Shown here: positions 37,117 through 45,338 of the stretch, piece by piece | Numbering within the stretch: position 1 is the stretch's first letter | How the letters are laid out: each line of letters opens with the position of its first letter | Assembly (NCBI RefSeq): GCF_029761915.1 | Contig: NZ_CP121695.1 | Span: 8,461,501-8,525,500, forward strand | Direction: 5' to 3' | Length of the DNA: 64,000 bases | Source: Bradyrhizobium sp. CB1650 | GTDB lineage: Bacteria > Pseudomonadota > Alphaproteobacteria > Rhizobiales > Xanthobacteraceae | The notes under the pieces: generated by a model | Databases searched by the model: none | Seen by the model: only the letters and a program-made list of their open reading frames with translations | Told to the model about the DNA's origin: nothing | Translations under genes and position numbers: made by a program

Positions 37117-37141
37117 AACGGGTCTGCCAAGCACCCGTTGC
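37117..37141 (-). promoter_or_regulatory. Decayed EcfG-like promoter of csbD remnant
   Basis: On the minus strand GCAAC (37137-37141), 16 bases, CGTT (37117-37120), 33 bases before ATG 37083. The -35 has one mismatch, in line with a dead gene losing its promoter. Confidence 0.5.
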
Positions 37142-37254
37142 TGCCTAACACGACGAGAGCGACGCGTGTTTTCGATCTGCAATCTAAGTCAGCCGCGGAC
37201 AGAGTGCAAAGACGCTGGAGCTGCGTGTCGCGCGCCATGGAAAACTGCCCCCTC

Positions 37255-39025
37255 ATATTGCCTCAGATGACAATGTTACCGAAGCGCCCCCTGCTGTCCC
37301 CTGAATTGGAGGCCGCGAGTCCGAGCAAGCCGCTCGCGAAGCGCGCCCTCCAGAGCGCCGTAGCGAGCGAGCGGCTTGCGGTGATTCGGCGAAGCAACCT
37401 GTTGGGATTAGATACCGAGGCACGAAGCTTGGACCGAGAGTGTGGTTTCTGTGCTGCTGATGAGCTGTCGCGCGGCCTTTGATCGCCAATTCTTCACCAA
37501 TCGCTGCACCGTACGCCGCTGATGGTCGCTGAACTGACCGGGCGCATGCACTGCCAGCCGGGAGAGAAGAGCGACCGCGGACAAGTGCGGAGCCGCGGCG
37601 AGCCATTCCTCGATGATGGGAATGTAGGGGTCGAGCATCGATGGCCGACGTGGCACAGGCTTGTGCCGCACATAGCGGCGCCGATGAATGCCCCGCTGCT
37701 CACCCTCTTTCCAACCATCGCCGAGCTCTCGGGCAAAGACGGCCAAGTCGGTTTGCACCGGCGCGATAGTCATCGCTGGCTTTCCAGCCCGCTGATCAAC
37801 GCGCTTGCCCAGCTCATTTTGAGCGTCCCGCATCTGTGCCAGCAATGCCACCGGATCAAGCGTGCGGTAAATCTCCCGCAACCGACGTTTGAATGCCTCA
37901 TTGAGATGCGGGTGGACCAATGCTCTTTCGTACGGCGTAGCGGGAGGAAGATAGCGCTTGATCACCTTGGCACCTTCGCGGTGCTTCTCCTTCAGCTTAA
38001 ACGAGGGCTGGAAGAAATTGATGTGCAGCCGTGCCGCGGCAAACAGGCGAGCTAATGAGCGAGCGGCATCAATGCCTTCAAAGCGCCCGTAGCCCACCAG
38101 GCGGCGAACGATAGCTCCGTTCTTCTGTTCAACGAACGCTTGATCGTTCTTCTTGTAAGCCCTGGAACGAGTGACTTCGACATCGTGAGAGCGGCACCAC
38201 GACACGACCGTGTCGTTCATGAAGGCGGTGTCGTTGTCAAAATCGAGCCCGCAAACGGGCCAGGGAAATAGGTTCTGCGCGCGCTCGAGAGCCTCGACCA
38301 CAAGAGCTGCTTCACGCACGACGAGCGGAAAGCATTCGGTCCACCCCGTTGCGATGTCCACCATTGTTAGCGTCTGAATGAAGGCGCCGGATACGGACAT
38401 GCCGCCGTGCGCAACCAGATCCGCTTCGCAGTAGCCCGGCGGAGGTGATCCCCAGTCATTGAATGTACGCACCGGGACTTGCCGCCGTACGGCACTGGAA
38501 AAGCCCGCCCGCCGTCGGCGTCCTCCGGCTGCTGCGATCTTTACGTCGCTCAGCAGGCGATCGATCGTCGCCGCGCTCACCCTCAAAACCTTCGAACGCT
38601 CATCGGCAGAAAGCGTCAAACGACCGTGCCGTTCAAGAGCCGGAAGCAAGAACGGGATCATCGCGACGAGCCGCTTACTGCAGAGCCGATCAGAGGCGTC
38701 CCATAGCACAATCAGTGCCATGCGAATGGAAGCTCCGTAGGTCCGGCCCCGCCGCCGCGGCATGGCCGATCCCAATGCCCCCTCCACTGACAGTGCTCGG
38801 ATCGCGTGCTTGCGATGCCATCCCGCAACGGCGCACAGCTCGTCCAGGATCCGTCCCTTCTCGAGCCGCCCGCTCGCCCGATAACGCTCGGCCAGCGCTG
38901 ATGTGATCTCGCGCTTTGCGCGCATGCTGATCTTCCCTGCCATAGCCGCCACCGAACTGATTCGGCAGCTCCGCCCCAGACACGACAGGGAAGTTGTCCG
39001 GTAACATTTTTAGCGACGCAATGCG
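37255..39025 (-). mobile_element. Insertion sequence with integrase-type transposase
   Basis: About 1.77 kb holding one transposase gene. The ends match as imperfect inverted repeats (ATTGC...AATGTTACCG at both, about 27 bases). CCCCTC flanks it at 37249-37254 and 39026-39031, a plausible target duplication. It lies at the border of an IS21 fragment (39137 onwards). Family probably ISNCY or IS481-like; not certain. Confidence 0.65.
37408..38952 (-). CDS. Integrase-core (DDE) transposase
   Basis: A 514-residue transposase. N-terminal helix-turn-helix region (EITSALAERYRASGRLEKGR, ILDELCAVAGWHRKHAIRAL), rve-type core with Asp in YCEADLVAHGG, Asp in GLDFDNDTAFMN and Glu in DQAFVEQKNGAIVRR, and a long C-terminal domain. 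Length and layout resemble transposases named ISNCY in Bradyrhizobium. The frame is fully open with both ends of the element present, so it may be active. ATG at 38952 or slightly downstream (38940). Confidence 0.8.
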   Translation of the reverse strand: MAAMAGKISMRAKREITSALAERYRASGRLEKGRILDELCAVAGWHRKHAIRALSVEGALGSAMPRRRGRTYGASIRMALIVLWDASDRLCSKRLVAMIPFLLPALERHGRLTLSADERSKVLRVSAATIDRLLSDVKIAAAGGRRRRAGFSSAVRRQVPVRTFNDWGSPPPGYCEADLVAHGGMSVSGAFIQTLTMVDIATGWTECFPLVVREAALVVEALERAQNLFPWPVCGLDFDNDTAFMNDTVVSWCRSHDVEVTRSRAYKKNDQAFVEQKNGAIVRRLVGYGRFEGIDAARSLARLFAAARLHINFFQPSFKLKEKHREGAKVIKRYLPPATPYERALVHPHLNEAFKRRLREIYRTLDPVALLAQMRDAQNELGKRVDQRAGKPAMTIAPVQTDLAVFARELGDGWKEGEQRGIHRRRYVRHKPVPRRPSMLDPYIPIIEEWLAAAPHLSAVALLSRLAVHAPGQFSDHQRRTVQRLVKNWRSKAARQLISSTETTLSVQASCLGI

Positions 39026-39136
39026 CCCCTCGGCGCCATGAGGAATTGCCCCCTCCTTGGATAGCCGAGGAGAGAGCGAGTGGACCAGGAACGAATCACT
39101 GAAGGCTCGTCGTGGAGTGATCCACGGGGGCAAGTG

Positions 39137-39572
39137 ATGAAGACGCCGGATGACGTGGTGGAGATGTTGCGCCTGAGGGCGTGCGGATGGGGTCTGAAGC
39201 GGATTGGGCACCAGCTAGGCTGCAGCCATCACACGGTGAAGGACTACGTGGCGGCGGGCGGGGTGAAGCCGTTCAAGTCGCCTGAGCGGCCGAAACGGCA
39301 CGATGGCCTCGAGGGTTGGCTGCGGGAGAGGTTCATTCGGCATCGCGGCAATGCCGATGTAGTGCGTCAGGACCTGTTGGCTGAGAAAGGCGTGGAGGTG
39401 AGCCGGCGAACGCTGCAACGCGCCGTGCAGCCCTACCGCAAGGCGCTGAAGGCGGAGGCGCTTGCGACGACCCGGTTCGAGACGCCCCCTGGCCGGCAGA
39501 CTGCAGATCGACTTCGGGGAGCGTCTGATCGAGATCGGTAGGGTGAAGGCCAAAGCATTCGTGTTCGTGGCA
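39137..39572 (+). pseudogene. N-terminal fragment of an IS21 IstA transposase
   Basis: MKTPDDVVEMLRLRACGWGL then KRIGHQLGCSHHTVKDYVAA is the helix-turn-helix start of an IstA from a different IS21 subgroup than the one at 2804. The frame breaks near 39500 (CAGACTGCAG instead of CAGCTGCAG); LQIDFGERLIEIGRVKAKAF in the next frame is the beginning of the DDE core, cut off at about 39572 where sulfatase sequence begins. Confidence 0.75.
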
Positions 39573-40076
39573 ATCCGAACATCACCGAGGAACTGCTGAA
39601 AGGCAAGGAAATCGGCGGTCGGGTCTACAAGAACCATCTGGACGGCTACAACCAGATGGACGCTATCACCGGTAAGGGACCTTCCAAGCGCCACGAGATT
39701 TTTTATATCGGCGAAAGCACGGTCGGCGCGGTGCGGATCGATGACTACAAGTTCCGCTTCATCGACCAGCCCCCGCAGGCTGGATCGGCGAAAAGACCAA
39801 GCTCGATGTGCCCTACATCACTAACCTCCGGCTCGATCCGTTCGAGCGCACAGGCTGGCCGAACAATGGAACGAAGGAAGGCGGGCAGCAGTACTTCGAT
39901 TGGTTCAAATACCAATTCTGGCGTTTTGTCTTCGTTCAGCGGGTCTACGCAAAGAACTTCAAACGTTCCTCGACTTCCGCCGATGCAGCGCGGCGCGAGT
40001 TTCAATCTCGAGGCCGTCAAAGCGGAGACGGGAAGAGGATGGAACAGGCAGAGGCCGCACCAAAGGATCCCGGCAA
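39573..40076 (+). pseudogene. C-terminal remnant of an arylsulfatase
   Basis: NITEELLKGKEIGGRVYKNH then LDGYNQMDAITGKGPSKRHE, IFYIGESTVGAVRIDDYKFR, and after frameshifts VPYITNLRLDPFERTG, FDWFKYQFWRFVFVQ and PPMQRGASFNLEAVKAE are the last quarter of a bacterial arylsulfatase. The catalytic N-terminal part is missing; the IS21 fragment abuts its left end. At least two further indels. Confidence 0.75.
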
Positions 40077-40208
40077 TTGAATAACGGCTCTTGCGGGCGA
40101 GCTGCACGAAGATTGCCCGCTTGAGCACGTTCTTAGCCAACCCTGAGGGACCTGGGTTGGCGCGGTGAAATTAGGTCATCTCGGTCATTCAGGCCACGGT
40201 TCCCGTTC

Positions 40209-40751
40209 ATGCCACTGACCTGCGCGACGAAGCAGGCGCTTGCCGGCGTCTCGACGGACAAGCAGGGCAAGAGCGGCCTTGGGCTGGATGCGCAGCGAGC
40301 CGCCGTTACTTCCTAGCTCCAAGGTGGCAACTGGAACATCATTGCCGAGTTCACCGAGGAGGTCGAGAGCGGCCGGCGCTCCGATCGCCCACAACTGGAT
40401 GCGGCCTTGAAGGCTGCACGACTTAATAGGGCGGCGATTGTCGTCTCGAAGGTGGATCGGCTCACCCGATCCGTTGCCTTCCTCTCGAAGCTCCTGGAGG
40501 CAAACGTTGAGGTGCGCTCCGCAGACCTACCGCAGATCGAGGGGCCAACCGGCCGGTTCATGTTGCAGCAGATGGCGTCGGTCGCAGAGCTGGAGGCTGG
40601 CATGATCTCAGCCCGCACCAAGGCTGCGCTCGCACGCTCAACCAAGACGCTTGGTGGACCGCGCCGGCGCAAGAGCGTGAGCGAGCATAAAAGCCCCGCC
40701 GGAGCAGGGATAGGTTATGTGCTCAAATCGACCTTAGTCCTCGCAACTTAA
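40209..40751 (+). pseudogene. Serine recombinase, nonsense-mutated
   Basis: Reads GVSTDKQGKSGLGLDAQRAA then VTS, TAG at 40314-40316 where Tyr is expected, then NWNIIAEFTEEVESGRRSDR, IVVSKVDRLTRSVAFLSKLL, QQMASVAELEAGMISARTKA. The catalytic-site start (YLRVS in relatives) has decayed to LAGVS. The C-terminal DNA-binding part is lost after LGGPRRRK. A dead resolvase of a type different from 17653. Confidence 0.75.
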
Positions 40752-40763
40752 TGCGCGGTCCTT

Positions 40764-40789
40764 GGAACGCCCCTCTGGCGGTGTCGGTT
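40764..40789 (+). promoter_or_regulatory. EcfG-like promoter of the phasin gene
   Basis: GGAAC (40764-40768), 17 bases, GGTT (40786-40789), 37 bases before the ATG. One mismatch. Confidence 0.6.
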
Positions 40790-40826
40790 GTCTTTTCAGA
40801 TTGACCTTCTTTTCTCGGAGCGTCAG

Positions 40827-41306
40827 ATGAGCAGGGGTAAGCTGACAAAAGCGTCAAAGCGCGCCCCGAAAATGGCGCGCGTACAACGGAACAAGCAGGA
40901 CGTCGTTAGAAGTTCGAAAGACAATTCTCCGCGCGCCGTTGCCGCAGTCTCGACTGAACCGCCTCTGCAAGACGACCCTAAACACGAAGCTCCCGTCCCG
41001 GCGGGAGCTCTCACCGACCTCAGTCAGAAGAAGGACAGCGAGCCAATGCAATGGCTCGCTTTAACGACGGCAAACATGCCGGCTTATCCCTCAAGGCTCA
41101 TTGAAATGGCGCAGGACAATCTGCAATTTGCTTGCGATTTCGGCCTGAAGCTCGCGACGATCAGGTCACCAATCGACTTTTTCGGCGTTATGTCGGAATT
41201 TGTGCTCAGAGGGATCGACATGTTCGGCAAGCACTCGAAAGATATGGCTGGATACCCGTTCTGGCGCACCGAGGCGTCCCGAAAGCTCGCAGGTCGACCG
41301 GCTTGA
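40827..41306 (+). CDS. Phasin family protein
   Basis: A 159-residue protein. Residues 1-75 are basic, Lys/Arg/Ser-rich and unstructured; residues 80-150 are the phasin-like amphipathic helices (YPSRLIEMAQDNLQFACDFG, LKLATIRSPIDFFGVMSEFV, LRGIDMFGKHSKDMAG). Phasins coat polyhydroxybutyrate granules. ATG 40827 has GGAG 8 bases upstream. It is the only intact non-IS gene between 37 and 42.4 kb and has an EcfG-like promoter, so it seems retained by selection. Confidence 0.75.
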   Translation: MSRGKLTKASKRAPKMARVQRNKQDVVRSSKDNSPRAVAAVSTEPPLQDDPKHEAPVPAGALTDLSQKKDSEPMQWLALTTANMPAYPSRLIEMAQDNLQFACDFGLKLATIRSPIDFFGVMSEFVLRGIDMFGKHSKDMAGYPFWRTEASRKLAGRPA

Positions 41307-41329
41307 GAAACGCCGAGGTGCAGCGACAA

Positions 41330-41560
41330 ATCGCGCCAATGGTGACCTACGGCGACGCACAGCCGGTCAGTCTCCTTGGCACCGACGATATAGTTGCCGG
41401 ACACCGGATCGACGGGGATGCAGTCTCATCATTCGTCGACGACGCTGTGATCGTGATTGCCTGCAACGCAGGTTTCGATCGCAAATTTTCGGAACGCTAC
41501 TGGCCGGTAGTTCAGCGCAAGGCATGGGGATGTTCTGCCGCCGGAATACTGGCAGGCGCT
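41330..41560 (+). pseudogene. Fragment of a DEDD 3'-5' exonuclease
   Basis: VTYGDAQPVSLLGTDDIVAG, HRIDGDAVSSFVDDAVIVIA, CNAGFDRKFSERYWPVVQRK and AWGCSA match the central part of a DnaQ-like exonuclease (Asp of the second Exo motif in NAGFDRKF). Both ends are missing; after AWGCSA unrelated sequence begins. Confidence 0.65.
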
Positions 41561-41860
41561 CCTGGCCGAGGCTCGGTCCACCCCCTCCGGAGAGGCGCTG
41601 CGGCTAGGCGAAGTCACCGCAGCACAGGCTCCACCGGATCGGGATCCTGCACATTGTCCAGGTGTCGAGGCCGCGGTCCTCGATCGGAATCGCCTCGAAG
41701 GCTTCGACAAACTCAACTGGAGTCTCCGCATGTGGAGCTTTTCGCGCGGCATCTCGAGAAGCTTTGGACCCGGTTCAAGCCCCACAACCTGCTTCACCGC
41801 GGCTCCGTAGAACGGCAGGTTGCGGGCCGATCCAATGCCGCTCTCGAGCACCCGGCCGAC
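41560..41860 (-). pseudogene. Fragment of a class I SAM methyltransferase
   Basis: On the minus strand VLESGIGSARNLPFYGAAVK then QVVGLEPGPKLLEM is the SAM-binding start (motif I with Gly changed to Ser-Gly-Ile-Gly) of a small methyltransferase; in another frame EAIPIEDRGLDT and TMCRIP continue the usual motif. Several indels; the C-terminal half is lost. Confidence 0.6.
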
Positions 41861-42042
41861 AATGTCGGGTACACCTACTATGTGGAGCGATACGATCCGG
41901 TAAGCCGACCAGGCAATTCGCTGCTGTCACGCTGGCGAACGAGCCTTTTTGCCTTCATGGTTCGCAATTCCGCGCATGCCGTGGATCGTTTCCGGATGCC
42001 ACCAGCGCCCTGGTCGAGGTCGGCCACAGAATAGAATTGTGA
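41858..42042 (+). pseudogene. C-terminal fragment of Kup potassium transporter
   Basis: NVGYTYYVERYDPVSRPG, RWRTSLFAFMVRNSAHAVDR and, after a frameshift, VEVGHRIEL match the cytoplasmic C-terminus of Kup transporters (YYLSRE...W R E RLFAFM RNA...PP RVVELG QVEL). The membrane part is missing. Confidence 0.65.
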
Positions 42043-42459
42043 CGATGCTTGGCATGGGAGGCGCCCTGCGTCAGGAAACCACCCTGCAGCGGGTCCGCGA
42101 AACTGCCGATTGAGGTCGACAGCCTGATCGGCGTTCTAAGCTCGCTTCAGGAGCTCATTTCGCTCCCACCCCGGGGCTTTTGGCGCGGTCCGCATGTCTC
42201 GCGCGAATTCGCTGTCCCTCATCGTGCTCCGCCGTTCAATGCGCCAGCCGACCGCCCCCGAAGATTCCAATGAGGGGCAGGTTCCGTTCGGAAGCGGCGT
42301 TGGAACAAAGCCAGCGGGCGGACATTGCCGGATAAGCATGACCCCGATCGCAGCCGTCGCCACCCACATCGGATCATCCGGGACCAGAGGCACGCTTTGC
42401 CGGCCCAGCGCACGATCGATGCTCGCGCATCAAGGTTCTCCGCCGCTATCACCGCATGG
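42043..42459. other. Upstream region of the SCO gene
   Basis: 417 bases. Contains the EcfG-like site at 42302-42326. In-frame non-ATG starts for the SCO gene exist here (frame open from 42325), so its leader may be shorter than drawn. No other gene seen. Confidence 0.4.
42302..42326 (+). promoter_or_regulatory. EcfG-like promoter of the SCO gene
   Basis: GGAAC (42302-42306), 16 bases, CATT (42323-42326). One mismatch. It would give a leader of about 125 bases to ATG 42460. Confidence 0.5.
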
Positions 42460-43230
42460 ATGATCGTCTTTGCGTGCCTTGGGGCAATGCCCTGCACCGC
42501 CCAGGCTGCCGTCATGGCCAGCCAGCTTGACCAGGCGACGCTCGCGCCACGGCTGAATGCGCTGCTGCCACTACAAGTCCGCATGGGTGATCTGAACAGC
42601 AACACCGCGCCGCTGCGAGACTGGCTTGGAGACGTCCCCACCGTCTGGATCCTGGCCGACTACACGTGCGAGACGCTTTGCGGACCGACGATATCTATCG
42701 TGTCGAACGCGTTGGCCGATACCGGCCTGAGCGCCGGCAGGGACTTTCGGCTCATCGTTGTCGGCTTCGACCCCAAGGATACTGCCGCTCAGGCGCAGGC
42801 TATGAAGAATGCGCAGCTAAGTCCAAGGAGCGGCCTATCCGAACACAGCGTCTTCCTGCTTACGGCGGCTACGGACGTTGGCACGTTGATCGATGCCTTC
42901 GGCGTGCGGACCGTCTACGATCGCGAGCATGACCAATTCGCCCATCCTGCCGCCGCCTTCGTGGTGACGCCAGACGGGCGGATTTCGCGTGCGCTCTCGG
43001 CGCTGGCAGTGGATGCGACGAGTCTGCGTCTCGCCCTGGTCGAAGCAGGCCAGGGGCATGTTGGGCGCTGGACCGATCAGATCCATCTGCTCTGCTACGG
43101 CTTCGATCCCGCCAGCGGCGCCTACACGCTGGCGGCGCGGCGGCTGCTGCTCGCGGCCACATCCATCAGCGTCATTTTCCTTGGCCTGCTGATCGGGCTC
43201 CTCCTTCGACGCGAGTTTGCGGCCAGATAG
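42460..43230 (+). CDS. SCO1/SenC-type copper chaperone, membrane-anchored
   Basis: A 256-residue SCO-family protein, delivering copper to the CuA site of cytochrome oxidase subunit II at the periplasmic side. An N-terminal signal (MIVFACLGAMPCTAQA), the thioredoxin-like fold with copper-binding CETLC (ADYTCETLCGPT) and the partner His (FAHPAAAFVV) are present; a C-terminal membrane helix (LLLAATSISVIFLGLLIGLL) anchors it. ATG 42460 fits the signal peptide but lacks a ribosome site. It lies beside the complex III/oxidase cluster, where such a chaperone is expected. Its last 59 bases overlap the convergent actF gene. Confidence 0.8.
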   Translation: MIVFACLGAMPCTAQAAVMASQLDQATLAPRLNALLPLQVRMGDLNSNTAPLRDWLGDVPTVWILADYTCETLCGPTISIVSNALADTGLSAGRDFRLIVVGFDPKDTAAQAQAMKNAQLSPRSGLSEHSVFLLTAATDVGTLIDAFGVRTVYDREHDQFAHPAAAFVVTPDGRISRALSALAVDATSLRLALVEAGQGHVGRWTDQIHLLCYGFDPASGAYTLAARRLLLAATSISVIFLGLLIGLLLRREFAAR

Positions 43231-44284
43231 CGGCGATCGACGCCCTCTCCTCCGCCCCCCTCGCAAGGACCGCCTCGAACGCCCACCAGAACACCAGGCC
43301 AAGGAAGAGTCCGGCGGCGATCAGCATCGCCCCGGTCATTGCAACGGAAAGCTCCTGAATTGCAGGCAGGATAAGGATCGCGGATTCGAGCCACCGCATC
43401 GCCAGCGTCAGCCCGCACAGGGCCAACAACCAATGCGGGTTCGATCGCACCCTGGCGCTCAGCAGCGCGCAGAATGGAAACACGAATTGCCCGAAGGAGA
43501 GGGCCGCCAGAACGAACTGCCAGCCGTTCTCCGATCGCGCCAGATACCAGGTGACCTCCTTGGGGATATTTCCCGACCAGATGACGATGTACTGCATGGT
43601 GTGGAGGTAGCACCACAGCAGCAGCACCGAAAGCAGCAGGCCGCTGTAACCACGGCTCGGGCCGATCGTTCGCGGCGACAAGAGGCCGGCACCGATCACG
43701 AAGGCCGTTCCGTTGGTCAGCACAAAGCTGAGATAGATCAGGCCATAAATTGATGAATGAAATTCGGCCTCAAGCGATTCCATCCAGTCGATCCCGGCAA
43801 ACGACACGATCAAGGTCCACACGATCGATCCGATCGATGCGGCACGCACCATGGCCTCATCATTGCGCCAGGATCGTCGGAGCCATTCGGCGAGCACGAT
43901 CCAAATCGCGAAGTAGATCACCGTCCGCAGCACGAAGAACCACGGAGCGAACCAGTGCGCCTTGAATGGCGGCAATGACGATCCATCGGCGACGGCGGGA
44001 TAGATCTCCCTCATGAAAAGCAGAACAGGAATGAACGCCAGAGCGACGACAGGCAGGATGCCCGTGGCCGCGACGAAGATAGGATGCAACGTCTCGGTCC
44101 AGCGGCGCCGCACCAGATAGCTGGTCATGAATGCGATGAGCGCTCCGATCGGGATGGCGCCCCAGGCGGTCCAAGCGACGAGATAGGCCGCGGCGGCCGA
44201 CCGTGCGTCGACGGCAAATCCGGCGGCTAGGACAAGCCCCGAGACCACCGCCACCCCGCTCCTTGCGCCGGCTCGAACTCTCAT
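43172..44284 (-). CDS. actF: Alternative complex III subunit ActF (quinone-binding membrane protein)
   Basis: A 370-residue polytopic membrane protein of the NrfD-like ActF type with about ten helices (VSGLVLAAGFAVDARS at the start; IVWTLIVSFAGIDWMESLEA, LLLSVLLLWCYLHTMQYIVI). The WMESLE and Y-x-H-T-M-Q motifs are typical of ActF. In alternative complex III, ActC and ActF span the membrane and take part in quinol oxidation. Last of six minus-strand genes joined by 4-8 base overlaps; starts within the actE stop (ATGA). The 3' end overlaps the convergent SCO gene. Confidence 0.85.
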   Translation of the reverse strand: MRVRAGARSGVAVVSGLVLAAGFAVDARSAAAAYLVAWTAWGAIPIGALIAFMTSYLVRRRWTETLHPIFVAATGILPVVALAFIPVLLFMREIYPAVADGSSLPPFKAHWFAPWFFVLRTVIYFAIWIVLAEWLRRSWRNDEAMVRAASIGSIVWTLIVSFAGIDWMESLEAEFHSSIYGLIYLSFVLTNGTAFVIGAGLLSPRTIGPSRGYSGLLLSVLLLWCYLHTMQYIVIWSGNIPKEVTWYLARSENGWQFVLAALSFGQFVFPFCALLSARVRSNPHWLLALCGLTLAMRWLESAILILPAIQELSVAMTGAMLIAAGLFLGLVFWWAFEAVLARGAEERASIAAIWPQTRVEGGARSAGQGK

Positions 44285-44811
44285 GGCGAATTCTCGAGCT
44301 TGGCTCGCTCATCCGCCGGCACGTCGTCGAGCGAAGCGTGGCGGCTGAGCTGAAGCGCGCGGATATAGGCGACGATCGCCCAGCGAGCCCCTGGCGGGAC
44401 GCGAGACGCGTAGGAATACATCGCGCCGTGGCCGTTGGTGATCACATCGAAGAAATATTGATCGTCCGCGGCGCGCAGCCGATCGTCGTGATAGCTGGTC
44501 GGGCGCGGCATGCCGCGCTGGACGATGATGCCAGTCCCGTCGCCGCCGGCGCCATGGCATGGCGAACAGAAAATGCCGAAGCGCACTCGCCCCCGCGCCA
44601 ACAGTTCAGCCGAGAGCGCTGGCTTGGTGCCAGCCACATTCTCCCGTTCCAGATCGTCGCGTGCGATCGTGTTCTCGGGCGGCCGTCGCAGCACGCTGCC
44701 ACGGAAAAGCGGCGCGCGCGAATATTCGCCATAGCGGGGCTGCACGTCCATGTTCTGGTCGCAATCCGCGAGCAGGGCTGCAAGCACGACGATGAGCGGC
44801 AGCCTGCTCAT
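44281..44811 (-). CDS. actE: Alternative complex III monohaem cytochrome c ActE
   Basis: A 176-residue lipoprotein-type cytochrome c: signal peptide MSRLPLIVVLAALLADC with a lipobox-like L-A-D-C, one haem motif CSPCHG, and a distal methionine candidate in GHGAMYSYASRVPPGARW. As ActE of alternative complex III it passes electrons from quinol oxidation to periplasmic cytochromes or straight to the oxidase. Its ATG overlaps the actD stop by 4 bases and its stop overlaps the actF start. Confidence 0.87.
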   Translation of the reverse strand: MSRLPLIVVLAALLADCDQNMDVQPRYGEYSRAPLFRGSVLRRPPENTIARDDLERENVAGTKPALSAELLARGRVRFGIFCSPCHGAGGDGTGIIVQRGMPRPTSYHDDRLRAADDQYFFDVITNGHGAMYSYASRVPPGARWAIVAYIRALQLSRHASLDDVPADERAKLENSP

Positions 44812-45338
44812 CGCGGTACGAGCTCCACCGACAATGCGCCCGTGCCGCTGAGGAACGCCAGGGTCTCGCTTGCGCTAAACTTGGCATCTTCCGCGCTCAC
44901 GCAAAGAAAGAACCGGTCCTTGCTGGCGCGGTGAAATCGCGCGGCGTCGAACACGGGATAGTTGAGTCGGGGCAACCCGTTCTGCCAGAGCATCCCGACC
45001 AGCATGGCGAGTGCGGAGAACAGAATGGTGAGCTCGAAGGTCACGACGGCGAAGGCCGAAATCGCATAGATCGGCCGGCCACCGACATTGAGCGGATAGT
45101 CGTAGTTCACAAAAAACTGCATGATCAGCGCAGTCCCCGCTCCGGCGATGGTTCCTCCCAGACCGACCAAGGAAATGGCAGGGCGCGGAAGCCGCAAAAT
45201 GCGCTCCAGTCCCTCGATCGGAAACGGTGTAAAGGCATCAAGATTGCGGTAGCCGGCGGCCCTCGCCTTTCGCGTCGCCGCCAGCAGGTCTTCAGGACTC
45301 CCAAATTCCGCCAGGGCGCCGTAGAGCGGCTCAGCCAT
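44808..45338 (-). CDS. actD: Alternative complex III subunit ActD (DUF3341)
   Basis: A 176-residue DUF3341 protein, ActD, with two membrane helices (PAISLVGLGGTIAGAGTALI, ISAFAVVTFELTILFSALAM) and a cytoplasmic N-terminal domain beginning MAEPLYGALAEFGSPEDLLA. ATG 45338 is preceded by GGAGGAGC; it overlaps the actC stop by 8 bases. ActD is a peripheral/membrane accessory subunit of the complex. Confidence 0.87.
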   Translation of the reverse strand: MAEPLYGALAEFGSPEDLLAATRKARAAGYRNLDAFTPFPIEGLERILRLPRPAISLVGLGGTIAGAGTALIMQFFVNYDYPLNVGGRPIYAISAFAVVTFELTILFSALAMLVGMLWQNGLPRLNYPVFDAARFHRASKDRFFLCVSAEDAKFSASETLAFLSGTGALSVELVPR

